From Bactrocera neohumeralis (taxonomy: Eukaryota > Arthropoda > Insecta > Diptera > Tephritidae), in contig NC_065923.1 in the NCBI RefSeq assembly GCF_024586455.1, positions 6,017,501 to 6,081,500 on the forward strand: DNA of 64,000 nt, given 5' to 3'. A program made the position numbers and the translations under genes. The notes beneath the pieces are model-generated. The model ran no database searches. It saw only the letters and a program-made list of their open reading frames with translations, and had not been told where the DNA came from. This document shows positions 1 to 11,290 of this stretch, piece by piece; position 1 is the stretch's first letter, and each line of letters opens with the position of its first letter.

Positions 1-159
1 TAGCGAATATAATACCTTGCACAATGTTTTTTTAGAAATTTGATTTTCGTCTTGCAATTCGTCCATGGAAGTTATTTTCGACCAAGCACCTTCTCACAGT
101 TTTAAAGCACAATTTTTATTTAACGAACTGAACTATAAAACTATCTAATTCTTCTTTGG
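1..159. other. no gene seen
   Basis: Short AT-rich stretch at the window edge. I see no reading frame, splice-flanked exon or repeat in it that I can support. Confidence 0.5.
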
Positions 160-465
160 AGTATGGAGCCATGAGTAGAAGTATACGTAAGTGAGGAAAC
201 TTCTATGAGCGCCATTCAGTTGGGAGTGCGAGAAACGATTCTTTTACATACGGCTCAAGCAACTCACGACATCCGGTCTTAGACCAAGTATCCTCTGGGT
301 AACCAAAAAAAAACATCCGTTTGAAGGAGAGCTAAAGTTAGAAGTTTAATCATCCCTCCCCAGGGTTGTGTGCTGGGTTGAGACCTACTACGTGAAAAAA
401 ACATCCCCTATGAAAAGGCTATAACCGCGTAAGCTGTGTCTACACCAATAAAGAAGATTAATTAT
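160..465 (+). mobile_element. RTE-type chimeric fragment (5' region joined to 3' tail)
   Basis: The sequence from the 'gagccatgag' block to 'cctatgaaaagg' matches, in reverse complement, the block at about 46690-47030 in this window, including the shared 'aacatccgtttgaagg' core. It runs directly into 'ctataaccgcgtaagc...ccaataaagaag', which is the 3' terminus of the RTE copies seen at 18.6, 26.9 and 60.3 kb. The reverse-transcriptase part is absent. I infer either an internally deleted RTE element or a short non-autonomous element that borrows the RTE 3' end. No coding potential remains. Confidence 0.6.
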
Positions 466-2003
466 CTGTCCATGTGAAATTCTAATGGCACGCAATCCTT
501 ACCACCTGATTATATACAATTTAATATACAATTTTTATTCTCTTATGGGGTTATTTTTAGCACAAACGTCAAGAGATAGATTTCATCAGCATTGGAACTA
601 CCCATGATTTCTTTGTTTTTCTTGACTGTTGTATTTTTTCGATATGAGTATGCAAACAACTGGCCTCACTATCTTGTTCGGAGGACATATACTAATTCAT
701 AGTATTAAGAACTTATGTCCGTAATAAAGGCAATTTTTAAACAAATACAATTTTATAGTTACTTGGATTATAGAAACGTTCGTTATGTAATGGCAAGCTT
801 AAATACTTAAATTTGTTTTCGTCCACCAAAAGCAAAATCCCCGAGTCTTATCGCACATGCATCCTCAAATATGGGCGTACATATACTCATAGGAGTTGAA
901 TTTATTAGGAAAGCCCTAATAATCGCCTGGGGAATTATTATAAAATAAACAATAATAATTCCATCGCGTACAAATATTGGAAGAGATAAGAGATTAATGA
1001 CAAAATCTAAGAGCATACATAAACAATTTGCGAAATACGAAAGCGTACACGCTGAGCAAACAAAAAATTATTAACAGTTAAAAATAAAAAAAATATATTT
1101 CCAATATTCGCTTCATTCTACAACTTCTGCTGGCTTGTAAAGAAAAGGTCACCAAGCCTTGTGACTTTTTAGAATTTTCTAAATTGAAAAAAAGCAAAAT
1201 TAAAGACCAAAATTGCATTTTCACTCACTTCTTAGATTAATTTATTATTATTCCTGAAGAAGAGATTTCACCACAACTTAAAAATATAACAAGATAAATA
1301 AATAGAAATACATACATACATATGTACATAAGTAATTAAGTAAATAAGTGTGCTAAGATGTGCCTAAGATGTGCCGATGACAAAGTAATAGATAAGGAAC
1401 TGACATGTATTACCCTGATGGAAAGCTTTAAGGGCAAATCGCCCGCTACTTTTTCCATATTCTTTCACACATGAGTCAAGAAGGAGTCTGTAAACCCACT
1501 CTTCTGATTTTCAGTAAACAGATCTTCACAAAGCGCTGAATAGTGTTAACCATGAACTGTGAGGACTTCCCAAAAATCCAACGGCGGAACAGCTGGCATT
1601 AGCTTTTTGATTCAAACAGGAATCATGTGACAGCTTTCACCTTGGACGACTGCCTGATGGTTCGTTCCTTAACCATAGTTGTAACCAGCAAGCTCGGGAT
1701 TTAAATGTACGCACAAACACACAAAAGCCGTTACTCGTGGACTAATGTAAATTGCGTTTTTCATGCTTTTCCGAAAGTATTTGAATGCTGACAACTTGGA
1801 AGCTAGAAAATTGATGATCGTGATACTAAAATATTAGATTTCCCTATCGGGTAGTTGCTTATCTATGAATTTAGACATTCGCGTATGTCCGTAATCTAAA
1901 AATTATAATTAAAAAAGCGCTGCTTAGAGCACAAATATTTTAGTAGTTATCAGCATACCGCACACATTGGCTGCGAGTTGCTTCCTTAAAAAGTTAATTC
2001 AAG
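466..2003. other. intergenic, AT-rich, no gene seen
   Basis: Only short fortuitous reading frames are present, the longest about 70 codons. There is a small CATA microsatellite near 1310. The last part is the putative promoter and 5' untranslated region of the gene that starts at 2004. Confidence 0.5.
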
Positions 2004-2995
2004 ATGAAGATTCCAAACGAATTTAAAATTCTAGTGGGTACGTATTATAAACTATATATGTATGTATATATACATACATCCTTGTATTCTGTATTAGGGG
2101 AATTTTGAAAATGCCTCGCATTTGTGTAACAATTGTAATGCCAATCGTAGCCTGATTTCCATGCAGGGGTGCCGAAAACAAGTTAGAGCATTCCTACTTT
2201 CTTACTTTGGAAAATCTTCGACTCAGGCAAAATTCTCTCGCTTCCGAGGCTAACTGGTGTTCTAAAATAAAAAAAACGGAAATGACTCTAAAAGTGTTTA
2301 AGAATATTCATTCATTTAAAAATCAAATATTAGCAGTAAGCCTCAGTAGTGTTCTCACAGTGTAAACCCAATTGGTTTCAACGATTTATAACGATATCAC
2401 CTTTTTATTCATTGCAGCATTTTTCTGCGTTTGTTTGATTTACCACATAGACGGTCTGCCACGGCATCATCACAATTCCACGGCGTGGAACAATAGCGGA
2501 CGGCATAATGCAACACATCACCGACCCAGTCATATGATTGGTTACCAAAATCACACCAATCCTAATAACTGGCAACCATATCACCGACCCAATCAGACGA
2601 TTGATCATCAAAATCACACCAATCCTAATAACTGGTATCCACATCACCGCCCCGGAAGACCATGGCAAAATAATCATCATTCACATCGAAGAAATTGGAC
2701 GCAAAATATCCCCATCAGCCTGCCACAGGTGAATAATGGATCCAATTCATATCCCACTTGGCATGCCGGCCTTCCTGGTAGTACTCTGGTAGCTGGAACC
2801 CATACCGAAAATACATTACCTCTATCCAATAATGCTGGCAATCGAGGTATTGGGTTCAACTTAGGTCCACAACTAACACCGTTAGCTGGTAGTGCCTCTG
2901 GACATAAAAATACAGTAAATGGCGGTTGGAATTTCCCTAATGGGCAACTAAATGGAACTTATAGCGCACACCCTTACGGAAAACTATTTGCTTGA
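2004..2995 (+). CDS. small secreted Asn/His/Pro-rich protein, two exons
   Basis: Not recognised. Exon 1 is 2004-2037, ending at a GTACGT donor. Exon 2 is 2418-2995, after 'ttcattgcag'. Joined in phase 1 they give 203 aa. The splice creates a clean signal peptide: a short polar start, then a hydrophobic run ending near 'IYHIDG'. This argues strongly that the intron is real. Residues 20-110 are rich in His, Asn and Pro and carry two 21-aa tandem repeats (63-bp DNA units at 2517-2579 and 2580-2642, each with 'NHTNPNNW'). About nine N-X-S/T sequons are visible. A dibasic 'HRR' near residue 108 could be a processing site. The C-terminal half is Gly/Asn-rich, as in some insect immune peptides, but I cannot assign it to a family. 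It may be an antimicrobial or structural secreted protein. Confidence 0.7.
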
Positions 2996-3044
2996 AATAA
3001 TTTACTTTAAAATAATTTCCAGTTGAGATACATACGTTCCTAAC

Positions 3045-3050
3045 AATAAA
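3045..3050 (+). terminator. polyadenylation signal AATAAA
   Basis: AATAAA lies 50 bases after the stop codon of the 2004-2995 gene, at the expected distance for its mRNA 3' end. Confidence 0.55.
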
Positions 3051-3303
3051 AAATTAATACTGTATTACTAGCACTCAATTTTGTTATTTGCGGTTTCCAA
3101 CTTGCAGTCTTCTGTAGCGCTCAACCAAACAGTCCTGTTCCAGAGTCAAACTAACATAATGGCAACTACAATCCAGTTGCCTTACGCAGTTGGTGTGTTC
3201 ATAGACAAATTTCAAACTATTGGACTCGCGACATAATACCTCAATCTATACTTAATTAGATCCCACAAGTTTTGTATACTTACTGAAGCCAAGCTGTATG
3301 TCG

Positions 3304-4790
3304 GTTGTTGTTGTTGTAACGGTTTCCTAATCCATGTTAGGATGGTAAGGATTAGATAAGTTGTCATCGAGATCATCTAAAGGTAGGCTCAGGAAACATT
3401 CTGCTTCGACGGGGTTGTAACACTGGGAGAGGGGTGTCAGCAGTGTAGGGTTAGCTGGGCATGCAAAGAATTGGTTAGTGTCATGCGGGGACTCGTTACA
3501 CGCTGGACATATGGCTGTTTGATATGTCAAGACCGATTCTGGATAAGTAAGAGTTTAATCTGCTACAGTATCCAGAACGAAGTTGCGCAAGGATCACTCT
3601 CGATTCTCGCGGCAACTCGAAATCTTCATCTGCAATGGGTGGTGGTTTGACTCCAAGTACGCCATTCACTGAGAGGGAGTTGGTGAAGGTGTTAATGGCT
3701 CCACTGTGAATGGCGGTCAGTGCATGTCTCCAGTTTTTTGCGTCCGAAATCTTGTCGGTGTATTGTTTTATTTCGTCGGTGTAGTTGAGAAAGAACCTCT
3801 TGATGCTCCTCGAAGGCCATACCGCTATAACCAGGTGGCTGCAGGGATGATTTCAGCGAAAGCACCTTTAGGAAGAACTCCGCGATTTTTACAGCAGCGC
3901 TGAAGCGAACGGTAACAGCTAAGAACACTCTACGGAATTGACGTTCGCCAACGATAACTTCCTTAGAAATGTGTAAAGCGGTGAAGGTGCTCTCGGTAAA
4001 TTCTGTGAAGCCGATCTAGTTGGCTTTATTAAAGTTAACGAAGGTGCAGTTGTCAAAAGAAATAAACTCGGGAGGTTTCTCGATCGAGATAATTATGAGC
4101 ATGGATCCCCAGGTTATGCTATTTATCAGACCACCACTAAGAATGATAAAATCGGGCGAGCTATTACAGTTGCTCATAATTCTGGTGGAGGCTTCATCAT
4201 TCATTTTGCAGAATGTCGAATCGTATATTCCTTTCTATCCCCCAGCGATCATCTGACAGGCAAGAAAGCCAAAGGTCGTGATTCAGGTTAAGGTCGGTAT
4301 TCACCACGAAGTAGAGCACCTATGTTCGGGCAACATGTAACTGGAGGGTTGTATATGTGAAAGCTCGAGCTCGACATCGCATGACCGGATAGCTGTACCC
4401 TGACATTGTAGGGTACTATCTCTGCGGCCGATGTCGCTATCGATAAGACGACGTTGCAGTGTGCAGTATGAAGGTCTCCACCATTATCTCTTTGGCGTAG
4501 AAACATGCACAACTCAGAAGATCTGAGCGGTTGTTTAACTTAGCTTCTTGGACCGCAGCTATCGATTCTGCTCTGGAGTCCGTAGCAGAAGTACAACTTT
4601 GGCCGGATAAAATCCGTGTTAATTCCGGTAAGGTAGAACCGGCTGTTATTGGAGTTGAATTTGTCGGTCAACGAAGATACATAGCCCATCTCTTTAGATC
4701 TATTTAACGATGCGACACCATTGCCTTTTGTCAAAGTTAAAGGCTTATAAGAGAAAAACATCTCACCTGAAATCTTTTCCGCTAATTAAA
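3304..4790 (-). mobile_element. internally deleted LOA-clade non-LTR retrotransposon
   Basis: Read on the minus strand, 4760 to about 3950 gives decayed endonuclease-domain protein. Recognisable pieces are 'PPVTCCPNIGALLRGEYRP', 'DEASTRI...CNSSPD' and 'FVNFNKANWIGFTEFTEST'. About 3870 to 3327 then gives the C-terminal region, with 'HPCSHLV', 'LRSGYCSRLNSYLSRIG' and a Cys/His knuckle 'CPACNESPHDTNQFFACP' ending in 'YHPNMD'. The reverse transcriptase that should lie between is missing. A 1-base frameshift separates the 'SYLSRIGLDISN' part from the knuckle, and there are other breaks. The 3' end is a 'caacaacaac' run, seen as gttgttgttg at about 3304-3316. The clade assignment rests on the LOA-like protein order and knuckle and was not checked by search. 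Confidence 0.7.
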
Positions 4791-5260
4791 ACCAGATTTA
4801 TTTTTTAATTGGAATAAGGTCCTATTTATTATGGATATTGTTTATTCATATTGAAAACATTTCAGAAGTCTTTTTTTTTCAAAAAACATTACACATTTAT
4901 TCATAAATAAAAACAAACACAAATTCAAATATGAATGTTCCTGCCTATAAATTCTACACAACTTGCTTAAATGGTGCTTAAAATGGCGGTCCCCTCAAGA
5001 AATGTTATGATGCATCGTGGAATATACGGAATACATTCTCGAATGCAGAATCTCGGTTTTGTATAACCAAAAAACCTTCAGTTGCTCTCTTAATCAGTGT
5101 ACGGATTTTTATGAATGAGTGGAGTTTTGTTGACTCATATATTCCATGTACAGAAAAGCTTCCTTACAGGGAACCATAATGCAAAAGGAGCGGACCAAAT
5201 GAAGATAACAGACAGGACGAAAGTACCACATGTACGTTGATATTTCCATCGATGAGGTTC
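4791..5260. other. intergenic, AT-rich
   Basis: No gene or repeat recognised. Small reading frames here have no start context, splice support or composition that sets them apart from chance. Confidence 0.4.
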
Positions 5261-5261
5261 C

Positions 5262-5810
5262 CTCGCCGTCGCCTCCGTAAAATATCCCTCGCTGCCGTCA
5301 AAACATTGCATCCCTCGACGCCGTCAAATCTTGGTTCCCACGCTGCAGTCATAACTTGGAATCCCTCGCTGCCGTCACAACTTGGAATCCCTCGCTGCCG
5401 TCAAAACATTGCATCCCTCGCTGCCGTCACAACTTGGAATCCCTCGCTGCCGTCACAACTTGGAATCCCTCGCTGCCGTCATAACTTGGAATCCCACGCC
5501 GCCGTCACAACTTGGAATCCCTCGCTGCCGTCTAAACATGGTTTCCCACGCCGCCGTCCACTCTAATTCGCCGGAAAAACCAAAACTACAACCCCACGAT
5601 GAACCGCCGAGTCCCACGATGAGAAATCCCCCGCTGCCGTCAACACTTGGAATCCCACGCTGCAGTCTCAACTTTGTATCCCACGCCGCTGTCACAATTT
5701 AGAATCCCTCGCTGCCGTCAACACTTGGTATCCCTCGCTGCCGTCAACACTTGGAATCCCTCGCTGCCGTCACAACTTGGTATCCCTCGCCGCCGTCACA
5801 ACTCGTTGAT
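5262..5810 (+). repeat. 26-bp minisatellite array
   Basis: Roughly 20 tandem copies of a 26-bp unit of the type 'ccctcgctgccgtcacaact' plus 'tggaat'. Variants have 'cacgc(t/c)gc', 'aaaacattgc' or 'caacacttgg'. The array is interrupted at about 5565-5630 by non-repeat sequence. Because 26 is not a multiple of three, the array reads open in several frames, so the apparent 80-109-codon ORFs are repeat artefacts. It is GC-richer than its surroundings. Confidence 0.9.
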
Positions 5811-7795
5811 TACGACGATTGTTTGCTAATTTAATTTTTGCCTTCCCAATTAAACTCAATTAAGCCGTGAAGACAAACGGAAAAACTGACGTCTCGAAAT
5901 AAGATTCATAGGTGTTTAAGGGGTTTCTAGAACTGCCTTCTCTCTGCCTCTCCCAGTTAGTGATGAAATAAGAACGATGAAGATGAATATCGGACATTCG
6001 ACATACAAAACGCTCATACTCTCAGAAGTTACGAAAAGATATGCCAGTCGTGGTAAGCAAAAGATGGAGCGGTCGAACAGTATATTGCCCTCATACTTTC
6101 TGCCAAGTTACGTCACACATGCCCACGTACCAACCTCCGATGAAACCACAAAGTTCTAGCCTTTGCAACAGAACGCACACGGACCACATTTAATTCACAC
6201 TAACCAGACCACAACCATGAAGCCAGCACTCAAATGGTATACATATGTATGTATGTATGTATCCTCTCTCGACGGAGTTGTACAATCCGATCGGTAGCAA
6301 ATGGGCGAAATTACTTTTTAGTAATTTAATGGATTCGACATCAACGTAGATATTATTATCTCTTCAAAGCGCTTGGAAGGCAATTGCTCTGGCTATTCAG
6401 TAGACTCTGGTCGCGATTTCTGGTGGTAATGAATGCTTGTGGTTGTGTGTTGATAAATTGTGCGTTAATACGAGGACTGTGTGTATGCGCGCATGATTGC
6501 AGTTAAGTGCAAAAAAGGACGCTAGATGAGGTTGCATGTGCACGTAAACATGTGACCAGGACGAACTACATTGGACGAGATTGTGTGTAGCTCTGCCGAC
6601 TTGCAAAAGTTGTGTATGCCACACAAGTACTGAAGGATGGAATTTGAATGCGATGCGCTGTATAAAGCACTTGCAACTTATTGTTTTGATGCGAATGCGG
6701 CTTAGATGGTACGGCCGAAGAATTATTAAAGAGCTAATAGAATCTTCCGCGCATTCCACCAAATTGATTTGATTTCCAAAATGGAACAGCTGATCACGAT
6801 GTTTTCCCTATATGAACTAAGCTTTCTATATCTTGCACTCTTTCCTGCCTTTTCTCCCTTTATCTCTGCATCTCTCTTGTAATCGGATGGATGTGTGTTG
6901 TGTAGTTAAGAATTAACCCAATAGATAAGACGAAATCTCTGCTCTCAAAATGATGCTCACTGCAAAACCCTTTGTATGACAAAATGACATCTTTCTCTCT
7001 CTCTCTCGCACCGGTCACCAAGGAATGCTTTGATCTTGTGGTGGAAGTATGTAGTTTTCACTGCTTTCGTGCCGTGTGCCAAGTTAATTAATATATGTAT
7101 CAAAATTACATTCATTCAAAAAATGTTACATGTCAAATTACAAGGTAAGATTTTTAAAAATATATAAAGAATGAGTTTACAGAATATCTTTCAAAAATTT
7201 TGAATATTACATTGCAAAAATATTTGCGATATTTCAGTCAATATAAACTGTCACAATTTACATGAGATTTTTCTTCTTGGTTTACATGTGTACTAGAATA
7301 TGGATTTAAGTTTCTTCACATTTCTTAATGCACTCGGCATATTAGTGGATCGACTACTTCTTCGTACAGTCGTTATAGTTTACAATCAGATAAAATAATT
7401 AGATTTCTACAAACATCGTGGGTGACAAACAATTCAACTTAGATATTATAACAGAAAGTTTGATAAAATTTGATAACATTTGGTCAAGTAGAATAATGCT
7501 TGGATACAATTATCTTTGAAGGTATTTTAACAGAAAATTGTAACAAAAAACACTAATCGTGTAAACATGGATTTCATCAATTTTTATGTGTACAATTCTT
7601 ATAATGTCCAGGCATTATAGAATGAGCAGTTACATAATTAATATGTTAACTAGGCTATTGTGGTTTGAGATCATCTGCAAACCACATTCAGTGGCTGAAA
7701 TCGTTTCTTACTGTGGACTCGTTAGTCACATGAGACCTGTAAATATATAATTTTATACTAACAGAACGAACCGTAACAAGTCTTACGCGTGTTTC
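5811..7795. other. intergenic, no gene established
   Basis: AT-rich sequence with a TATG microsatellite at about 6240-6262 and a CT-rich tract near 6993-7007. A 121-codon minus-strand frame (6397-6762) has no start context, splice support or recognisable motif and overlaps a plus-strand frame, so I do not call it a gene. Confidence 0.4.
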
Positions 7796-10700
7796 TTTGA
7801 TTCCCTTTAGAAACATTTCTTCGCCCACATTCGGCGACAGACTCATCAGAACTCCTTGCCATCACTCAATGCCAGGGATTGGCCGAGCGGCGACTCGTAC
7901 GGATTCGCAAATTACGAAAGGAAACGGAAGACCAACGACGTTGTATGTGAGGTATTCTGAGGTACGATTTACAGCTTGTCCTTCAATTACCAGATAACGT
8001 ACAATTGGAACAAGACTGTCGTGATTAGAATGATTAACAGTATATATGTAAGAATTTATATGGACGGCCACTTCTAGTTGTATCGTTCGATTCCCTTTAA
8101 CGATCATCTGGATGCGTACAATGCCGCCATTTGTATGTTTAACAATGAATTAAGCATTGAATTGTTTACTGCAAAATAGAGTGTTTAACAAAAACGGGTA
8201 ATTCAAGCAAACACCTCATTTGGATGAAGATTTAAGGCTCGCTGATGCACTTCCTTAATAAAAAAATAGGCCGAGTAAATTCTGCAAGTTGCAACATAAT
8301 GGTTAGGGGAGTGGAAGCTCGTGCCCGCTATTTCGAAAATACTGATAATGCTGAAACATCTTGCCATAGTTTCTCTTACGACATTACCAAGAAGTTGGAC
8401 GAAATATCATCAAACTGCAAATAAATTTTTAATTGAAGGAAAGATTCATTTACAAAGCACCTTCAGTTTCCTCAACTGCCTGATGAAGCAATACAGAAAT
8501 GCACCACCGTAAGTTGCCGTTTACTCATGATGGTTTTCTCTAACAGGCCTTTAGTTGGCAAAGAGTCGACCGATTATTATTCGCATTGGAGATACATACA
8601 GGTACCGTTCAACTGTATTATATCGCTGTAATAAATAAACTATTTCGTTGTTTTCGATGCCGCGAAAATAAATTCGCAAGTAAAATCGTGTGTAGATAGT
8701 TTGTATGTTTACAGGATGTTTAAAAATCGAGACATTTTAGTTTTACCAGTTTCAAGTGGAAGATATCCACGGGAACCGTTATTTCAATTTGGATGCCCTT
8801 TCACTGCTCGTAAACCGATGTTTCACATGACGGGCGTACTATTTACCGAGTGTCGTATGGCTTGATTCCCTATAGCCAGTATACAGATGAGATATACGCA
8901 GGAACAGATCAACTACGCTATATCGCTACAAATTATAATGAGAAAAGTCGCATGTTTTCGAAGAAAATATATAAAAATAAATTTTCCAATTTGCTAAAAA
9001 AATTAAATCCCCAGAAGTTGTGTAAAAGAATGTCGTTGTGCCTTTCAAAGCTGGAAAATATCGAATACCTCGTGCTTTAGTTGTATAAAGATTTTCATCT
9101 AACCTCTTGCATAAAATTGGTGGCGTCTCTATCGTAAACATTGTTTGATGCATTGCACCTGTTGTTGGCGTGATTCCCTTTTTGCCAAGAACCTATTTTT
9201 ATCCCTTTCATGCAAAGGCCAGGTAAGTTTCTGTAACAAAATTTGGACATATAACCGTGTCTTTGGCATACTAATTCAGAATTGATGTTTTGTAATTTTA
9301 CTGGCCAGATAGTAAAATTAAATGCAGATAATGTTTCTTCTTCTGTGTAAGCAAGATCTAGGATCCAGTCCTTAGAACATCGATTTTGTGAAATCTATAA
9401 GAAATACATTAATATATGGCAAGGAAACAGTTTCTTACTGTTGCATGGTGAATAGTTGCAGTTGGTGACTCCGTCGGAAATTTTTAAGGTCTAAATCTGT
9501 TAAGCTGCTTTAGAAAAACTTCCTAGTAAGCTAGGCACAGACACGGGCACACGCAGGCACCGATCAACTGCGACGTACCGCTGTAAAATATGGAAATGTC
9601 TTCTCTATCGCGTGGTTTATGGTATAACAGTCATAATATAAACAATCGGCAATTGAATATTAAGTACTTATTATTAAGGTTGGGTAAACCTTTCGTTTTG
9701 GTTATCCAATTTAACGGACCGAAATCTTGGTATTCAACCAGATATAGTAGATATCTCCTCCCTCCAACGCTCTTCGTGCAATAACTGTGAAATAACATTA
9801 CTACAGATATATAAATCAACCTAACCTTCGTTGACAACTCCAGTGTATATGGTATTGTCTTGGCATGATTCCCTTTTGCCATTTTTATATGTTTTAGCCC
9901 TTATGTTCAGAACGGTATTTATATTTCCTTGGGTTTGTAGTAGGTTGGTGATTGACAAAATAAAATGTATCCTTGCAGTGCAATTGTTAAGTTATCGTTT
10001 CCTATGAATTATGTATTAGTCAAATTTAAAATTGCAAATGTCTTACAATCGGCTTCAAGTTGAACTCGTGCTGTTAAGTGATGTTCTTAAGGTATTCAGA
10101 TTTCTGCTGGTTGTTTTTAGAAAAGTCCAACTGTGCCATATCAAAGCAGAATTACGAAAGTTGATCGTACTCTTAGTGCTTCCTATAAATTGGGTATTAG
10201 TCAAATAAAATTGTACTTGCTCTTACAATTGAATTAGATAGAAATTATGGGATGCTCTCAATGTCTCTAAGGTGATGACAATTTCGTTAAGCTTCACTCA
10301 CAATTGTTTACAGAAGTTAGATGCGTACAGGCACGTTCTACTGTGACGCATCGCTAAAAGAAATACTAAAAAAAAATTAGGCCGTTGAATTACCCGCTGG
10401 CAGTTCTGATGAGATTTGAGGCCTATAACTTGTCTTTGATTCCCATTATTGATGCTGTAATGGTAGAAATTAGTGCAAGATATGATGGACCTAACCTCAC
10501 CACCTCGTCGGCACCATTTAAAATGCATGGAGAGGATATATCTGCCAAATTGACCGTACGCAATTCGCAATATTGTGGAGTATCACTGAAAAATCAAAAA
10601 GAAAACTCTAGAGGTAACTCTTTCGTTCTCTAGATGAGTAGAAAATATGTGTTTTTGTATTTTCGTAATACACAAATCCCTGTGTTTTGTTTATGTATTC

Positions 10701-11290
10701 CTAATAGGTGCTGGTTGTTCGATTTTTCCCAATCGGGGAACAATGTTTTCCCTCAACACATTCTCAAGACTTGGAAATTGTTGATCAGCTCTTTATCATT
10801 GGTCAACCGATACATACAGGAACCGTTCAACTGTCGTATCGCTGTAACAAAATCGTAAACAGAGGAAAAAAAAAAAAACGAAGAACAGAAAACAAAAAGA
10901 GACGGATATGTCGGCAGCCACTAGCCAGCAGATAACATTCAATTTCAATATTCAGGATTCTGTAAATTAACGATAAGTGTTTAAAGAGGAAATCCATTTG
11001 GCTTACGTCACGTTGATCTTTGTCAGGGAAAGGGTTACAACATTTTATAACCCCATGTAAAAATAGTTTTAAGAGAGTAGAACGATGGTTATTTCCGTTA
11101 TCCGCTTGATATATAAAATTATTCCCCACGATGTTATGTTGTTTAGGATATATATGTACGTTGGTTTTAAATGCGAGCAGGCACGTTCAACTGCTTCGCA
11201 TTGCTGAAATTTTAAAGCTAATTGTTCTTCGAAAATATTTGTAAATACCCTTCGCAACCATATGTTGGTTGTTTGCTATTTTTGTCCCTT
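7796..11290 (+). repeat. diverged array of two alternating motifs
   Basis: Two short motifs recur in the same orientation. Motif A (about 37 bp, like 'acaggcaccgttcaactg' followed by 'gtatcgctgtaa') is at about 8595-8632, 8895-8930, 9551-9588, 10323-10358, 10811-10848 and 11173-11209. Motif B ('ttgattccctttag', often then 'cca') is at about 7796-7810, 8085-8100, 8860-8878, 9166-9188, 9861-9880 and 10433-10447. From 8.6 kb on they mostly alternate B, A, B, A with 0.1-0.75 kb between like motifs. The spacer sequence is AT-rich and poorly conserved. Every A copy is preceded by a CAG and every B copy is pyrimidine-rich, so each resembles a 3' splice site, but I found no paired donors or shared reading frame. 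This may be an old tandem array, a non-coding gene or a satellite relic. Confidence 0.5.

Noticed and set aside
5237..5829. Several 60-109-codon reading frames on both strands
   Set aside because: They are products of the 26-bp minisatellite, which is open in several frames and has no independent coding signal.
7873..7895. tRNA-like A-box sequence 'tggccgagcggc'
   Set aside because: No B box at the right distance and no cloverleaf can be folded around it.
8299..8424. 41-codon ATG frame with protein-like composition
   Set aside because: Too short, no recognisable motif, and competing open frames overlap it.
7796..11290. Mutually exclusive exon array (Dscam-like)
   Set aside because: The motifs resemble 3' splice sites, but no shared exon frame or matching donors follow them.
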